Shown: in pieces, positions 35,039 through 42,440 of the stretch
Layout: each line of letters starts with the position of its first letter
Position numbering within the stretch: position 1 is the first letter of the stretch
Origin: Alkalihalophilus pseudofirmus OF4
GTDB taxonomy: Bacteria; Bacillota; Bacilli; Bacillales; Bacillaceae_D
Assembly: GCF_000005825.2 (NCBI RefSeq)
Contig: NC_013791.2
Location: 1,302,001 to 1,366,000, forward strand
DNA: 64,000 nt
Direction: 5' to 3'
Notes under the pieces: generated by a model
Database searches by the model: none
What the model was told of the DNA's origin: nothing
The model's input: only the letters and a program-made list of their open reading frames with translations
Made by a program: the position numbers and the translations under genes

Positions 35039-36568
35039 TTAAGAGGCTACTTGTTGTTTTGTTTTCGTTAAAGCAGGCTCTGTGACTTCTTGTGCCGATG
35101 CTTGTTTATACGCACAATATACAAAGAAAACGGCAACTAGTACATATCCTATAGCATAATCTGGGGCAGCATTAACAGCAAGAGCCGGTGCATGCATAAA
35201 TCCGACAAAAGATAAGAAGGCAGCAATCAGAGAGAAAATGGTTGCTTGTTTAAAATTCCGATCAATAATAGCAACCGTCATAGCCCCAAGTAAAATAGCT
35301 GTAAACATAGCTCCTTGTCCGAGTGGAACGATCCCCTCAGAAATCCCAGCAACGACTTCACCTGCTCCGTTATTAAATCGTGTCATAACATAGTTAGCGA
35401 AATACGGCAGCATTGCGATCGCCACAGCAGGATAGTATTTCTTATCATTAGATTGAAAGGCTGTTGTGACCATTGATAAGCCGACAAATACAAGAATTGG
35501 TGCGATCGCAGCTAATGGAATGATCGCGGCTAATGCAGCAATCACACCTGTTACAGCTGCTGCACCAAAAACAACGGCATTTAATATACTGTACCCTCGT
35601 CCGGCTCCCATTTGTTTTGAGCCGACTGTTGCAATATAAACAGTTGTAGGAAACAATCCTCCAAAAATGGCACCAAGCATCGTCCCTGTGCCGTCCACAG
35701 CTTGGCATTCACGAACATCATAAGAATCACCTGCAGCTGCCATCGCATCGACGTTATTCATCGTTTCAATCGCATTATAAAGTGTGATAGGCAGTAATAC
35801 GGCAAGTAATCCAATAAGTGCTCCAAATAAATAAGTCATTCCTTCAAATGCAGCTAGTGAAGGGACGATTGGGTAAAATCCCATGTTTGAGATACCTTCA
35901 GCAATACTTCCAGGAGATTGATACCCTAAGGCAAAAGCTAGAGCAGTACCGATGATTACGGCGAATAATGATGCAGGGATATTGAATGGCATTGCGACTT
36001 TACCAACTACACCAACTAAAATAATAGCTAATGCAACAAGACCTACAACCGGAATGGAGAACGTATTAAATAACATTTCACCAGCAATAAATGTGATTGC
36101 CACACCCGCAAGAGCTCCTAACATGGCTGCGCGCGGCAGGTGGTCACGGACCCAGTTTCCAGATAAGCTGACTACAGCTTCAATCAAACCACTTAAAAAG
36201 GCTGCGGCAACAGCAATTTTCCAAGCAAGTTCAGGGTCACCTGTAAGAGCGTTAGCAGGCGCAAGAACCCCAAATAAAAAGACAAACATAACAGGAGTGC
36301 TGATCCCATAAGACAGGGCGGTTACATCAGTTCGGTTTTCTTTAACGGCCAAGCGCTTTGCCATGTACGCATAATATAAATTTCCGGCCATAACAGCAAC
36401 AGCAGCACCAGGAATAACTTTTCCAAACACAATACTAGCAGGGAATCCCATACCAAGCATAGTGACCGCTATAATCACAAAGTTTGCTAAGTTATTTTGG
36501 AATAAGGCAAAAAATGCATCTGTATCCTCTCTTTTATAAAGGGGATAATGAATAGGTTTAGTCGTCAT
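35039..36568 (-). CDS. NCS2-family nucleobase permease
   Basis: The 509-residue protein is polytopic with roughly 12-14 helices. Diagnostic blocks are DVTALSYGISTPVMFVF near helix 3, YDVRECQAVDGTGTMLGAIFGG in the middle and the QMGAGRGYS loop. It belongs to the NCS2 superfamily but does not look like the classical 438-residue PbuX of B. subtilis. Following xpt under a guanine riboswitch, it most likely imports xanthine, guanine or hypoxanthine; the exact substrate is inference. Start ATG 12 nt after xpt, with CATAAGGAGGCTGCATC before it. Confidence 0.8.
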   Translation of the reverse strand: MTTKPIHYPLYKREDTDAFFALFQNNLANFVIIAVTMLGMGFPASIVFGKVIPGAAVAVMAGNLYYAYMAKRLAVKENRTDVTALSYGISTPVMFVFLFGVLAPANALTGDPELAWKIAVAAAFLSGLIEAVVSLSGNWVRDHLPRAAMLGALAGVAITFIAGEMLFNTFSIPVVGLVALAIILVGVVGKVAMPFNIPASLFAVIIGTALAFALGYQSPGSIAEGISNMGFYPIVPSLAAFEGMTYLFGALIGLLAVLLPITLYNAIETMNNVDAMAAAGDSYDVRECQAVDGTGTMLGAIFGGLFPTTVYIATVGSKQMGAGRGYSILNAVVFGAAAVTGVIAALAAIIPLAAIAPILVFVGLSMVTTAFQSNDKKYYPAVAIAMLPYFANYVMTRFNNGAGEVVAGISEGIVPLGQGAMFTAILLGAMTVAIIDRNFKQATIFSLIAAFLSFVGFMHAPALAVNAAPDYAIGYVLVAVFFVYCAYKQASAQEVTEPALTKTKQQVAS

Positions 36569-36580
36569 GATGCAGCCTCC

Positions 36581-37186
<606 letters not shown>

Positions 37187-37200
37187 TTAATAATGAAAAA

Positions 37201-37252
37201 ACCCGAATATCAAGGCACCTGTAGACTACAAGTGATACCTTGACATTCGGGT
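37201..37252 (-). terminator. Riboswitch-controlled terminator of xpt
   Basis: On the minus strand CCCGAATGTCAAGGTATCAC pairs with a complementary GTGCCTTGATATTCGGG arm, followed by TTTTTT. It lies between the guanine aptamer and xpt. Confidence 0.85.
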
Positions 37253-37356
37253 TTTTTGTCAAAAGAAAAGTTAGGCAATGTATATTGCTAAATAAGCAGT
37301 AATATACATAAAACACCTGTTCAATTGAACTATTATTTGATCCGATTGTCATCATC

Positions 37357-37425
37357 ACTCATAGTCAAGCCATTTACGGCAGCTTGGTAGAAACTTGTGA
37401 GCCATATCCTCACGATTATACGAGT
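37357..37425 (-). ncRNA. Guanine riboswitch aptamer (purine class)
   Basis: The minus strand reads ACTCGTATAATCG, GGATATGGCTCAC, a loop with TTTCTACC and ACCGTAAAT-like GCCGTAAATGGC, closing with GACTATGAGT. P1 pairs ACTCGTAT with ATGAGT. C in the CTATGAGT junction marks guanine rather than adenine specificity. Ligand binding should favour the terminator at 37201-37252. Confidence 0.92.
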
Positions 37426-37494
37426 TTGTTTTATATTGTTTGTGTATAGGGGTTAGTATAGAGTATCATGTCTATTTTTTAAAGAGTTTTTTGA

Positions 37495-37540
37495 AAAAAA
37501 CGAATAAAAAACTTAAATTTAGAAAATTCATTCGTTTTTT
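37495..37540. terminator. Inverted repeat, possible terminator
   Basis: AAAAAACGAAT (37495-37505) and ATTCGTTTTTT (37530-37540) form an 11-bp stem around a 24-nt AT-rich loop. It lies between the purine riboswitch promoter region and the oligopeptide-binding protein fragment. Confidence 0.4.
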
Positions 37541-37584
37541 AGAGTGCTCAAAATCTTTTAATTGATGGTCCTTAATGAACATAA

Positions 37585-37998
37585 ATCTTAGCTGAGATCG
37601 GGATCCGAGCTGATATTCGTGCGATGGAATATGGTGCATTTTTAGACAGTATCACGAATGCAGAGCATGATATGATGATTGGTGCTTGGGGAACGGTGAC
37701 AGCTGATGCTGATTACGGACTTTATCCGATGTTTCATTCATCTAACTTCGGTATGACTGGCAACCGTACGTTCTATGCAAATGATGAAGTAGATGAGCTG
37801 CTTGTATTAGGCCGCCAAGAAACTGATGAGGGCGAGCGATTAAACATTTACAAACGTGCACAGGAAATTATTATCGAAGAAGCTCCTCTAGTGCCTCTTT
37901 ATCATACAGAGCATCTAGCTGGTCTTCGTGATGAGGTAGAAGGTTTTTGGATTCATCCAAGCAGCTTATATTACCTCCGTGATGTGACGATTCAATAG
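37585..37998 (+). pseudogene. C-terminal fragment of an oligopeptide ABC transporter binding protein
   Basis: The frame opens at 37585 right after an in-frame TAA and runs 137 codons. It matches only the last quarter of DppE/OppA-type substrate-binding proteins: EIGIRADIRAMEYGAFLD, then GAWGTVTADADY, FYANDEVDELL and the EAPLVPLYH motif. Full proteins are about 500-550 residues with a lipoprotein signal; all that is missing. There is no ribosome site at 37624. It is therefore a remnant of a deletion or recombination. It still has a strong terminator downstream (38061). No other opp/dpp genes are nearby. Confidence 0.8.
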
Positions 37999-38060
37999 TA
38001 TAAAACCATAGTATAAAACCATAGCATAACTCCATAATTTAACGACTATGTAAATCCACT

Positions 38061-38092
38061 AACCCCCCAGTTTATAAACTGGGGGGTTATAT
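38061..38092 (+). terminator. Terminator
   Basis: Perfect palindromic hairpin AACCCCCCAGTTTA / TAAACTGGGGGGTT downstream of the binding-protein fragment. It has only a short T-run. Confidence 0.7.
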
Positions 38093-38127
38093 GCGTTCAC
38101 AATAAGGAGGGGGTTCTTAAAGTTTAA

Positions 38128-38214
38128 TTAGCATACGTAAGCGGAACCGACAATGACTAATAAGATGAATAATACGACAATTAACGTAAACCCACCTTGA
38201 TAAGAGTAACCCAT
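38128..38214 (-). CDS. YjcZ-family sporulation micropeptide
   Basis: The 28-residue peptide begins MGYSYQGGFTL, continues with a hydrophobic helix (IVVLFILLVIVG) and ends SAYVC. This is the YjcZ/SscA-like family of tiny spore-associated membrane peptides in Bacillus, often annotated as sporulation protein YjcZ. ATG at 38214 follows AAAGGAGTTGACAGCT. It is far too short for normal gene calling but the family match is clear. It lies alone between the binding-protein fragment and the PTS gene. Confidence 0.85.
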   Translation of the reverse strand: MGYSYQGGFTLIVVLFILLVIVGSAYVC

Positions 38215-38390
38215 AGCTGTCAACTCCTTTCTGCTCTGTTCCATACATACTATGTCAATTAGCTGATATTGGTTGGGCTAATCATCATTTTTTAGGTGAA
38301 AATCATAAATCCAGGCATGAGATGTTTTCTTGTTTGAGAAATGGTAAACAAGGGAATAGTACAAACAACGCTTCCCCTAAGCGAGATCAT

Positions 38391-38419
38391 TTGACAAGGT
38401 CTATTGTTCATATTAAAAT
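38391..38419 (+). promoter_or_regulatory. Sigma-A promoter of the PTS IIA gene
   Basis: TTGACA (38391-38396), 17 nt, TAAAAT (38414-38419), just upstream of the RAT antiterminator. Confidence 0.75.
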
Positions 38420-38442
38420 GTGTTAGCGAAATGAATATGGCA

Positions 38443-38530
38443 GGATTGTAACTGATTAGATCAGGCAAGACCTTGAGAAACGAATGGGGAGCACTAAGCT
38501 ATCTTTATGCGTTTTTTTAGGTCTTTTTCT
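38443..38530 (+). promoter_or_regulatory. RAT antiterminator and overlapping terminator before PTS IIA
   Basis: Positions 38443-38472 read GGATTGTAACTG ... CAGGCAAGACC, the ribonucleic antiterminator bound by SacT/SacY/LicT/GlcT proteins and close to the sacB/sacP RAT. Its 3' end (AAGACCT, 38467-38473) is also the left arm of a terminator closing at AGGTCTT (38519-38525) followed by TTTCT. The two structures are mutually exclusive. The cognate regulator is probably the antiterminator gene at 39430. Confidence 0.85.
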
Positions 38531-38603
38531 ATTTCCTGAAAAAAAGCATCATTTCCAGTCATGTAATTAGTAATTATGAAATTAATTGAGAGGTGTATTT
38601 AAC

Positions 38604-39122
38604 ATGTTAAAAAAATTATTCGGACTAGATAAGAAGGAAGCAGCACCAGTTCAACCAACTCAAGAAATTGTTCACTCTCCAATGACGGGGAAATATGTTG
38701 CTATTGAAAATGTTCCAGACCCAACTTTTGCAGAGAAAATGATGGGTGACGGTGTTGCCGTGGAACCTGCTAATGGAACAGTTGTTGCTCCTGTATCAGG
38801 AGAAATCATGCAGGTTTTCCCGACAAAACATGCGATTGGAATCAAAACGCCAGGCGGAGCAGAGATCTTACTTCACATTGGTCTTGAAACGGTCAATATG
38901 AAAGGTGAAGGTTTCACAGCTCATGTTAAAGAAGGAGATAAAGTGAAAGTAGGAGATCCTTTAGTTGACTTTGACCTTGCACTTGTAAAAGAAAAAGCGG
39001 CAAGCATCATTACGCCAATTGTTGTTACAAATCAAGACGACCTAGATAGCGTCATCAAAGAAACAGCAACCGATGTGGTTGCAGGTGAAACTCCTCTTCT
39101 TACATTAAAGATGAAGGGCTAA
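38604..39122 (+). CDS. PTS glucose-type EIIA component
   Basis: The 172-residue cytosolic EIIA relays phosphate from HPr to an EIIB domain. The fold is shown by IVHSPMTGKYVAIENVPDP, VFPTKHAIGI (H76) and the active-site ILLHIGLETVNMKG (H91), ending with TPLLTLK. Length is that of free-standing IIA-Glc proteins. ATG at 38604 follows GAGAGGTGTATTTAAC. It sits behind a RAT element, so sugar-dependent antitermination controls it. No EIIB/EIIC gene lies in the window, so it must serve permeases encoded elsewhere, for instance a sucrose or trehalose transporter lacking IIA (inference). Confidence 0.9.
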   Translation: MLKKLFGLDKKEAAPVQPTQEIVHSPMTGKYVAIENVPDPTFAEKMMGDGVAVEPANGTVVAPVSGEIMQVFPTKHAIGIKTPGGAEILLHIGLETVNMKGEGFTAHVKEGDKVKVGDPLVDFDLALVKEKAASIITPIVVTNQDDLDSVIKETATDVVAGETPLLTLKMKG

Positions 39123-39148
39123 TCTTAAATTAATAGTTGAATGAGAAA

Positions 39149-39180
39149 AGTGAAGCCGTCAAACAGCTTCACTTTTTTTA
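39149..39180 (+). terminator. Terminator after PTS IIA
   Basis: Stem AGTGAAGC / GCTTCACT with a 9-nt loop followed by TTTTTTT. Confidence 0.85.
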
Positions 39181-39190
39181 CATCTGCTCC

Positions 39191-39234
39191 CCTCATTTAC
39201 CTGCAATGCCAAAGCATTCACTTTCGCTTTTCGT
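39191..39234. repeat. 44-nt direct repeat, copy 1
   Basis: CCTCATTTACCTGCAATGCC ... TTTCGCTTTTCGT is repeated exactly at 39312-39355. It contains the small hairpin AATGC-CAAA-GCATT. The 307-base gap between PTS IIA and the antiterminator holds only the terminator and these repeats. Confidence 0.85.
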
Positions 39235-39311
39235 GTCTAGCTACAGTTCATTGGCCTGCTAGATAAAACGGTGAATCAAATAAAGTCAAAAAGCGACTTC
39301 ATATTGCTTCT

Positions 39312-39355
39312 CCTCATTTACCTGCAATGCCAAAGCATTCACTTTCGCTTTTCGT
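39312..39355. repeat. 44-nt direct repeat, copy 2
   Basis: Identical to 39191-39234, with start points 121 bp apart. It lies upstream of the antiterminator gene. Confidence 0.85.
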
Positions 39356-39429
39356 TTCATTTCGTTACAATGGTAGGGTGTTATTCGGATGATATATTGT
39401 TGATGGCGGATTAATTAGGGAGCATGATG

Positions 39430-40269
39430 ATGAGGATTAATAAAGTGTTAAATAATAATGTAGTGGTCGTAAAAGAGGGGCAAGAAGAAATTATTGTTAT
39501 GGGCTCTGGATTAGCTTTTGGTAAGCGGAAGAATGATTTAATTAACCCTGAGAAAATTGAGAAAGTGTTTGTCATGAAAGATAAGAATGAATATGAAAAA
39601 TTTACTCAAATGCTCAATATGCTGCCTGAAGCACATATTTCTTTAGCTGAGCAAATCATTTCGTATGCCGAGAAGAAGTTAAAAGCCAGTCTAAATGAGC
39701 ATGTTCATGTGGCTTTAGCCGATCATCTTTCGTTTGCCATTGAACGTATAAAACAGGGATTCAGCCTACATAATAAATTATTACACGAAATTAAAGCACT
39801 GTACCCTGCTGAATTTGAAATTGGTAAATGGGCTGTCGACTTGGTTTTCGAAAAAACGGGTGTTCGATTACCGGAAGATGAAGCAGGACATTTAGCTCTT
39901 CACATTCATACAGCCAAGATGAATGCCTCTACCATGAATGAAGTGATGAATACAACCGTTATCCTTCATGAGCTCATTTCATTAATTGAAAATACACTGC
40001 AAGTCAAAGTTGAAGAAGACTCGATATCATATCAACGATTAATGACTCACTTAAATTTCGCTTTGAAACGAGTAGTAGAAAATGAACCGTTTCAAGATGT
40101 AGACCCAGACATGCATGCGCTTGTAAAGGAGAAATACAACAGATCCTATCAAACGGCCTTGCTGCTGAGAGATCATGTAAAGGATCGTTTGGAACAGGAC
40201 CTTCCCTCATCAGAACTTGTTTATTTAACATTACACATTCAACGAATTGATAAAAAAGAACGAAGTTAA
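39430..40269 (+). CDS. BglG/SacT-family transcription antiterminator
   Basis: The 279-residue protein has the RNA-binding CAT domain at residues 1-56, with KVLNNNVVVV and MGSGLAFGKRKNDLI. Two PTS-regulation domains (PRDs, about 65-170 and 175-279) follow. Conserved histidines are visible in the first PRD (HVALADHLSFAIER, HLALHIHTA) and second (LMTHLNFALKR, LTLHIQR). Such proteins bind RAT RNA when their sugar is present. The third of three tandem ATGs (39430) gives the usual MRINKVL start at good distance from TTAGGGAGC. The RAT before PTS IIA is its likely target. The following fructokinase suggests sucrose or another fructoside as signal (inference). Confidence 0.88.
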   Translation: MRINKVLNNNVVVVKEGQEEIIVMGSGLAFGKRKNDLINPEKIEKVFVMKDKNEYEKFTQMLNMLPEAHISLAEQIISYAEKKLKASLNEHVHVALADHLSFAIERIKQGFSLHNKLLHEIKALYPAEFEIGKWAVDLVFEKTGVRLPEDEAGHLALHIHTAKMNASTMNEVMNTTVILHELISLIENTLQVKVEEDSISYQRLMTHLNFALKRVVENEPFQDVDPDMHALVKEKYNRSYQTALLLRDHVKDRLEQDLPSSELVYLTLHIQRIDKKERS

Positions 40270-40293
40270 AGAAAAAATAAGGTGTGATTGAAT

Positions 40294-41238
40294 ATGAAAG
40301 GGATTATATCCTTAGGTGAAGCATTAATTGATTTTATTCCATTAGACAAAGAGAATATCACTTATCAAAAAAGTCCTGGCGGTGCTCCGGCAAATGTGGC
40401 TGTTGCAGCAGCTAAATTAGGTGCGAAATCCACCTTTGTTGGTAAAGTTGGGCAAGATGTATTGGGAGAGTTCCTCAAAGAAACGTTGCAAAGCCACGGG
40501 GTAGATGTTACTTCTATGATCTTAACTGAGGAAGCAAGAACTGGAGTCGTTTTTGTAACGTTAGATGAATCGGGTGAGCGTAATTTCAGCTTTTATATTG
40601 ATCCTAGTGCAGATCGTTTTCTTTCAATAGATAACTTAGATTCCGAGTTATTTACAGGACATAATGTTCTTCATTATGGGTCCATTTCAATGATTTCCGA
40701 GCCGAGCAGAAGTGCTACTCTACAAGCAGTAAAAATGGCTAAGGAGCAAAATATGATTGTGTCATATGACCCTAACTTAAGATTAGGGTTATGGCCGTCA
40801 GAAAAGGACGCGAGAGAAACGATTAGTTCAATGTTAAAAGAAGCAAGCATTGTGAAAATCTCAGACGAGGAACTTACATTTTTGACTGGTGAAATAGAAC
40901 TTGAAGCAGGTATAAAAAAGCTTTCAAAGTACAACATTCCAGTGTTGCTTGTTACTTATGGCAGCAAGGGGAGTTATGTACATGTTGATAATGAAACGAT
41001 TCATGTGCCGGCAATGAAAGTTGAAACAGTTGACACTACAGGAGCAGGGGATGCTTTTGTTTCAGGAATCTTATATCAACTGAGCGAAAGAAATACGGCT
41101 CTAGGAGAGATTGCTCTTGATCAGTGGAAGGAAATTGTTGAGTTTGCTTCGGTATCAGGGGCGCTTGCGGCTTCTACAAGAGGGGCAATGACTGCCCTTC
41201 CTACGCTTGATGAAGTGAAAGCTACATTACAAAAGTAG
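40294..41238 (+). CDS. PfkB-family fructokinase
   Basis: The 314-residue sugar kinase has GGAPANVAVAAAKLG (about residues 32-46), a SYDPNLRLGLW substrate-domain motif typical of fructokinases and the ATP-binding DTTGAGDAFVSG near residue 250. It would convert fructose released from sucrose or similar sugars to fructose-6-phosphate. Only 24 nt separate it from the antiterminator gene, so both are co-transcribed. ATG at 40294 follows AAGGTGTGATTGAAT. No sucrase or EIIBC is present, so this is a partial sucrose-type locus. Confidence 0.87.
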   Translation: MKGIISLGEALIDFIPLDKENITYQKSPGGAPANVAVAAAKLGAKSTFVGKVGQDVLGEFLKETLQSHGVDVTSMILTEEARTGVVFVTLDESGERNFSFYIDPSADRFLSIDNLDSELFTGHNVLHYGSISMISEPSRSATLQAVKMAKEQNMIVSYDPNLRLGLWPSEKDARETISSMLKEASIVKISDEELTFLTGEIELEAGIKKLSKYNIPVLLVTYGSKGSYVHVDNETIHVPAMKVETVDTTGAGDAFVSGILYQLSERNTALGEIALDQWKEIVEFASVSGALAASTRGAMTALPTLDEVKATLQK

Positions 41239-41323
41239 AGTGTGTGTCAGGTAATCTTAATGTATTTTTATGGGAAATAAGCCGATCGTAGCGTTGGCTG
41301 ACCTAATTTTATAAGACAAAAGA

Positions 41324-41356
41324 AGGAGCTGTTCAACCTAGAACAGCTCTTTTTAT
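41324..41356 (+). terminator. Terminator after fructokinase
   Basis: Stem GAGCTGTTC / GAACAGCTC, 6-nt loop, then TTTTT; one of the recurring GGAGCTG hairpins. The rest of the 327-base gap to 41566 is AT-rich and holds a promoter candidate. Confidence 0.82.
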
Positions 41357-41427
41357 ACGAAATGTACTCTAGAAACATATAATTTAATGGAATTGTTAGA
41401 AAATCGAACAAATTAGTGAACTTACTC

Positions 41428-41455
41428 TTGTTTTCTATTTCTATTTTTGTATAAT
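41428..41455 (+). promoter_or_regulatory. Promoter candidate of the CC/Se-motif-cstA operon
   Basis: A perfect TATAAT (41450-41455) stands 16 nt after TTGTTT (41428-41433). Confidence 0.45.
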
Positions 41456-41565
41456 GATAAATAGTTGGTAGAAAAGTTCGAAAATTGTTAATACTATTAA
41501 GGATTAAATAATAACATTCATTAGATGAGTGTTTTAGAAGGTACACTGATAATGGGGGGATCTAC

Positions 41566-41871
41566 ATGAAAGATTCGAACATTCCTATCACCATTTCAAA
41601 ACGTGCCTATGACTTTATAAAAAAGCACGGAGGTACAGTAAGCATTTCATTATTTCACGGAAATTCTTCCTGCTGTACAGGGGGGATTACTGAACTTATT
41701 TTATCTTATAAGGCACCTTTTGATAGAAATAAGTTTCAGAAAATTCAGCATAATGAAATTGAGTTGTTAATTGAACCGAACCTTCCTCTAAAAGATACAG
41801 GTTTAAAAATTGATCTATCTACATTCGGCTGGATCAAACAACTACAAGCAACAGGACTCGAGAGATTTTAA
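41566..41871 (+). CDS. CC/Se motif family protein (Cys-Cys form)
   Basis: The 101-residue soluble protein has a glycine-flanked Cys pair in GNSSCCTGG (C36-C37), encoded by TGC-TGT. It resembles the CC/Se-motif family, in which the second Cys can be selenocysteine in other genomes; here no TGA is used. The family function is not established; the motif suggests metal or redox chemistry. ATG follows AATGGGGGGATCTAC. It is the first of three closely spaced genes leading to cstA (20-nt gap, then a 4-nt overlap). Confidence 0.7.
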   Translation: MKDSNIPITISKRAYDFIKKHGGTVSISLFHGNSSCCTGGITELILSYKAPFDRNKFQKIQHNEIELLIEPNLPLKDTGLKIDLSTFGWIKQLQATGLERF

Positions 41872-41891
41872 AGGGGAGTAAGGTGAAGGGA

Positions 41892-42440
41892 ATGAACAAG
41901 ACTAAAGTCAGCACAAAGGAAATGAAAGAATTTATTAATGATATGGCTAATCAATATACGATGCAGTTTAATGTGTACCGGGAGGAAAGAATAGGCGATA
42001 CACTGCTTGATTTTTATGCTGAATTTAAAAGGCGTGATGAGAAATATCTAATGAGTAAGTCAATTAAGGTATGGAGTGTTGAAAATCAGCAATATGCATT
42101 TGTCAAACATCAAGAACAAGCCATCACTCCAACAGATATAAAGAAGTTCGCCAAAGATATTGATGCTAGAATCAAAGAATTTGTACCATCTAAACGTGAA
42201 CATATGTCGACATTTTTTATTGGATTTATTGTAACCAATCAACCAATAGATAAAGCTGTTTTGAAGGAGGTGAGGAAGGCACGGAAGCTGCAGTTTTTAA
42301 AGTTTGGTTTACATGGCTGGGCAGATCGCTACATTGCGATTGTTGACCTTACAGAGAGAAAAGTATTCGTAAACAACAAAGGGAGAGAATTTGTAAAGGG
42401 ATTTCAGGATGCCTTATTGAAGGGGGAAGCTAGGGTATGA
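41892..42440 (+). CDS. Unknown protein upstream of cstA
   Basis: The 182-residue soluble product has no Cys-rich or membrane segment. It begins MNKTKVSTKEMKEF, has a central strand-rich part (STFFIGFIVTNQ) and a distinctive FLKFGLHGWADRYIAIVDL block followed by a basic tail. I do not recognise the family. The start may be ATG 41892 (AGGTGA before) or GTG 41883 (GGGGAG before). Its stop overlaps the cstA ATG by 4 nt, a strong sign of coupling, so it may assist or regulate the CstA transporter (inference). Confidence 0.72.
   Translation: MNKTKVSTKEMKEFINDMANQYTMQFNVYREERIGDTLLDFYAEFKRRDEKYLMSKSIKVWSVENQQYAFVKHQEQAITPTDIKKFAKDIDARIKEFVPSKREHMSTFFIGFIVTNQPIDKAVLKEVRKARKLQFLKFGLHGWADRYIAIVDLTERKVFVNNKGREFVKGFQDALLKGEARV

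Noticed and set aside
39191-39355. A CRISPR-like array
   Set aside because: Only two copies of 44 nt with a 77-nt gap, no further units and no cas genes.
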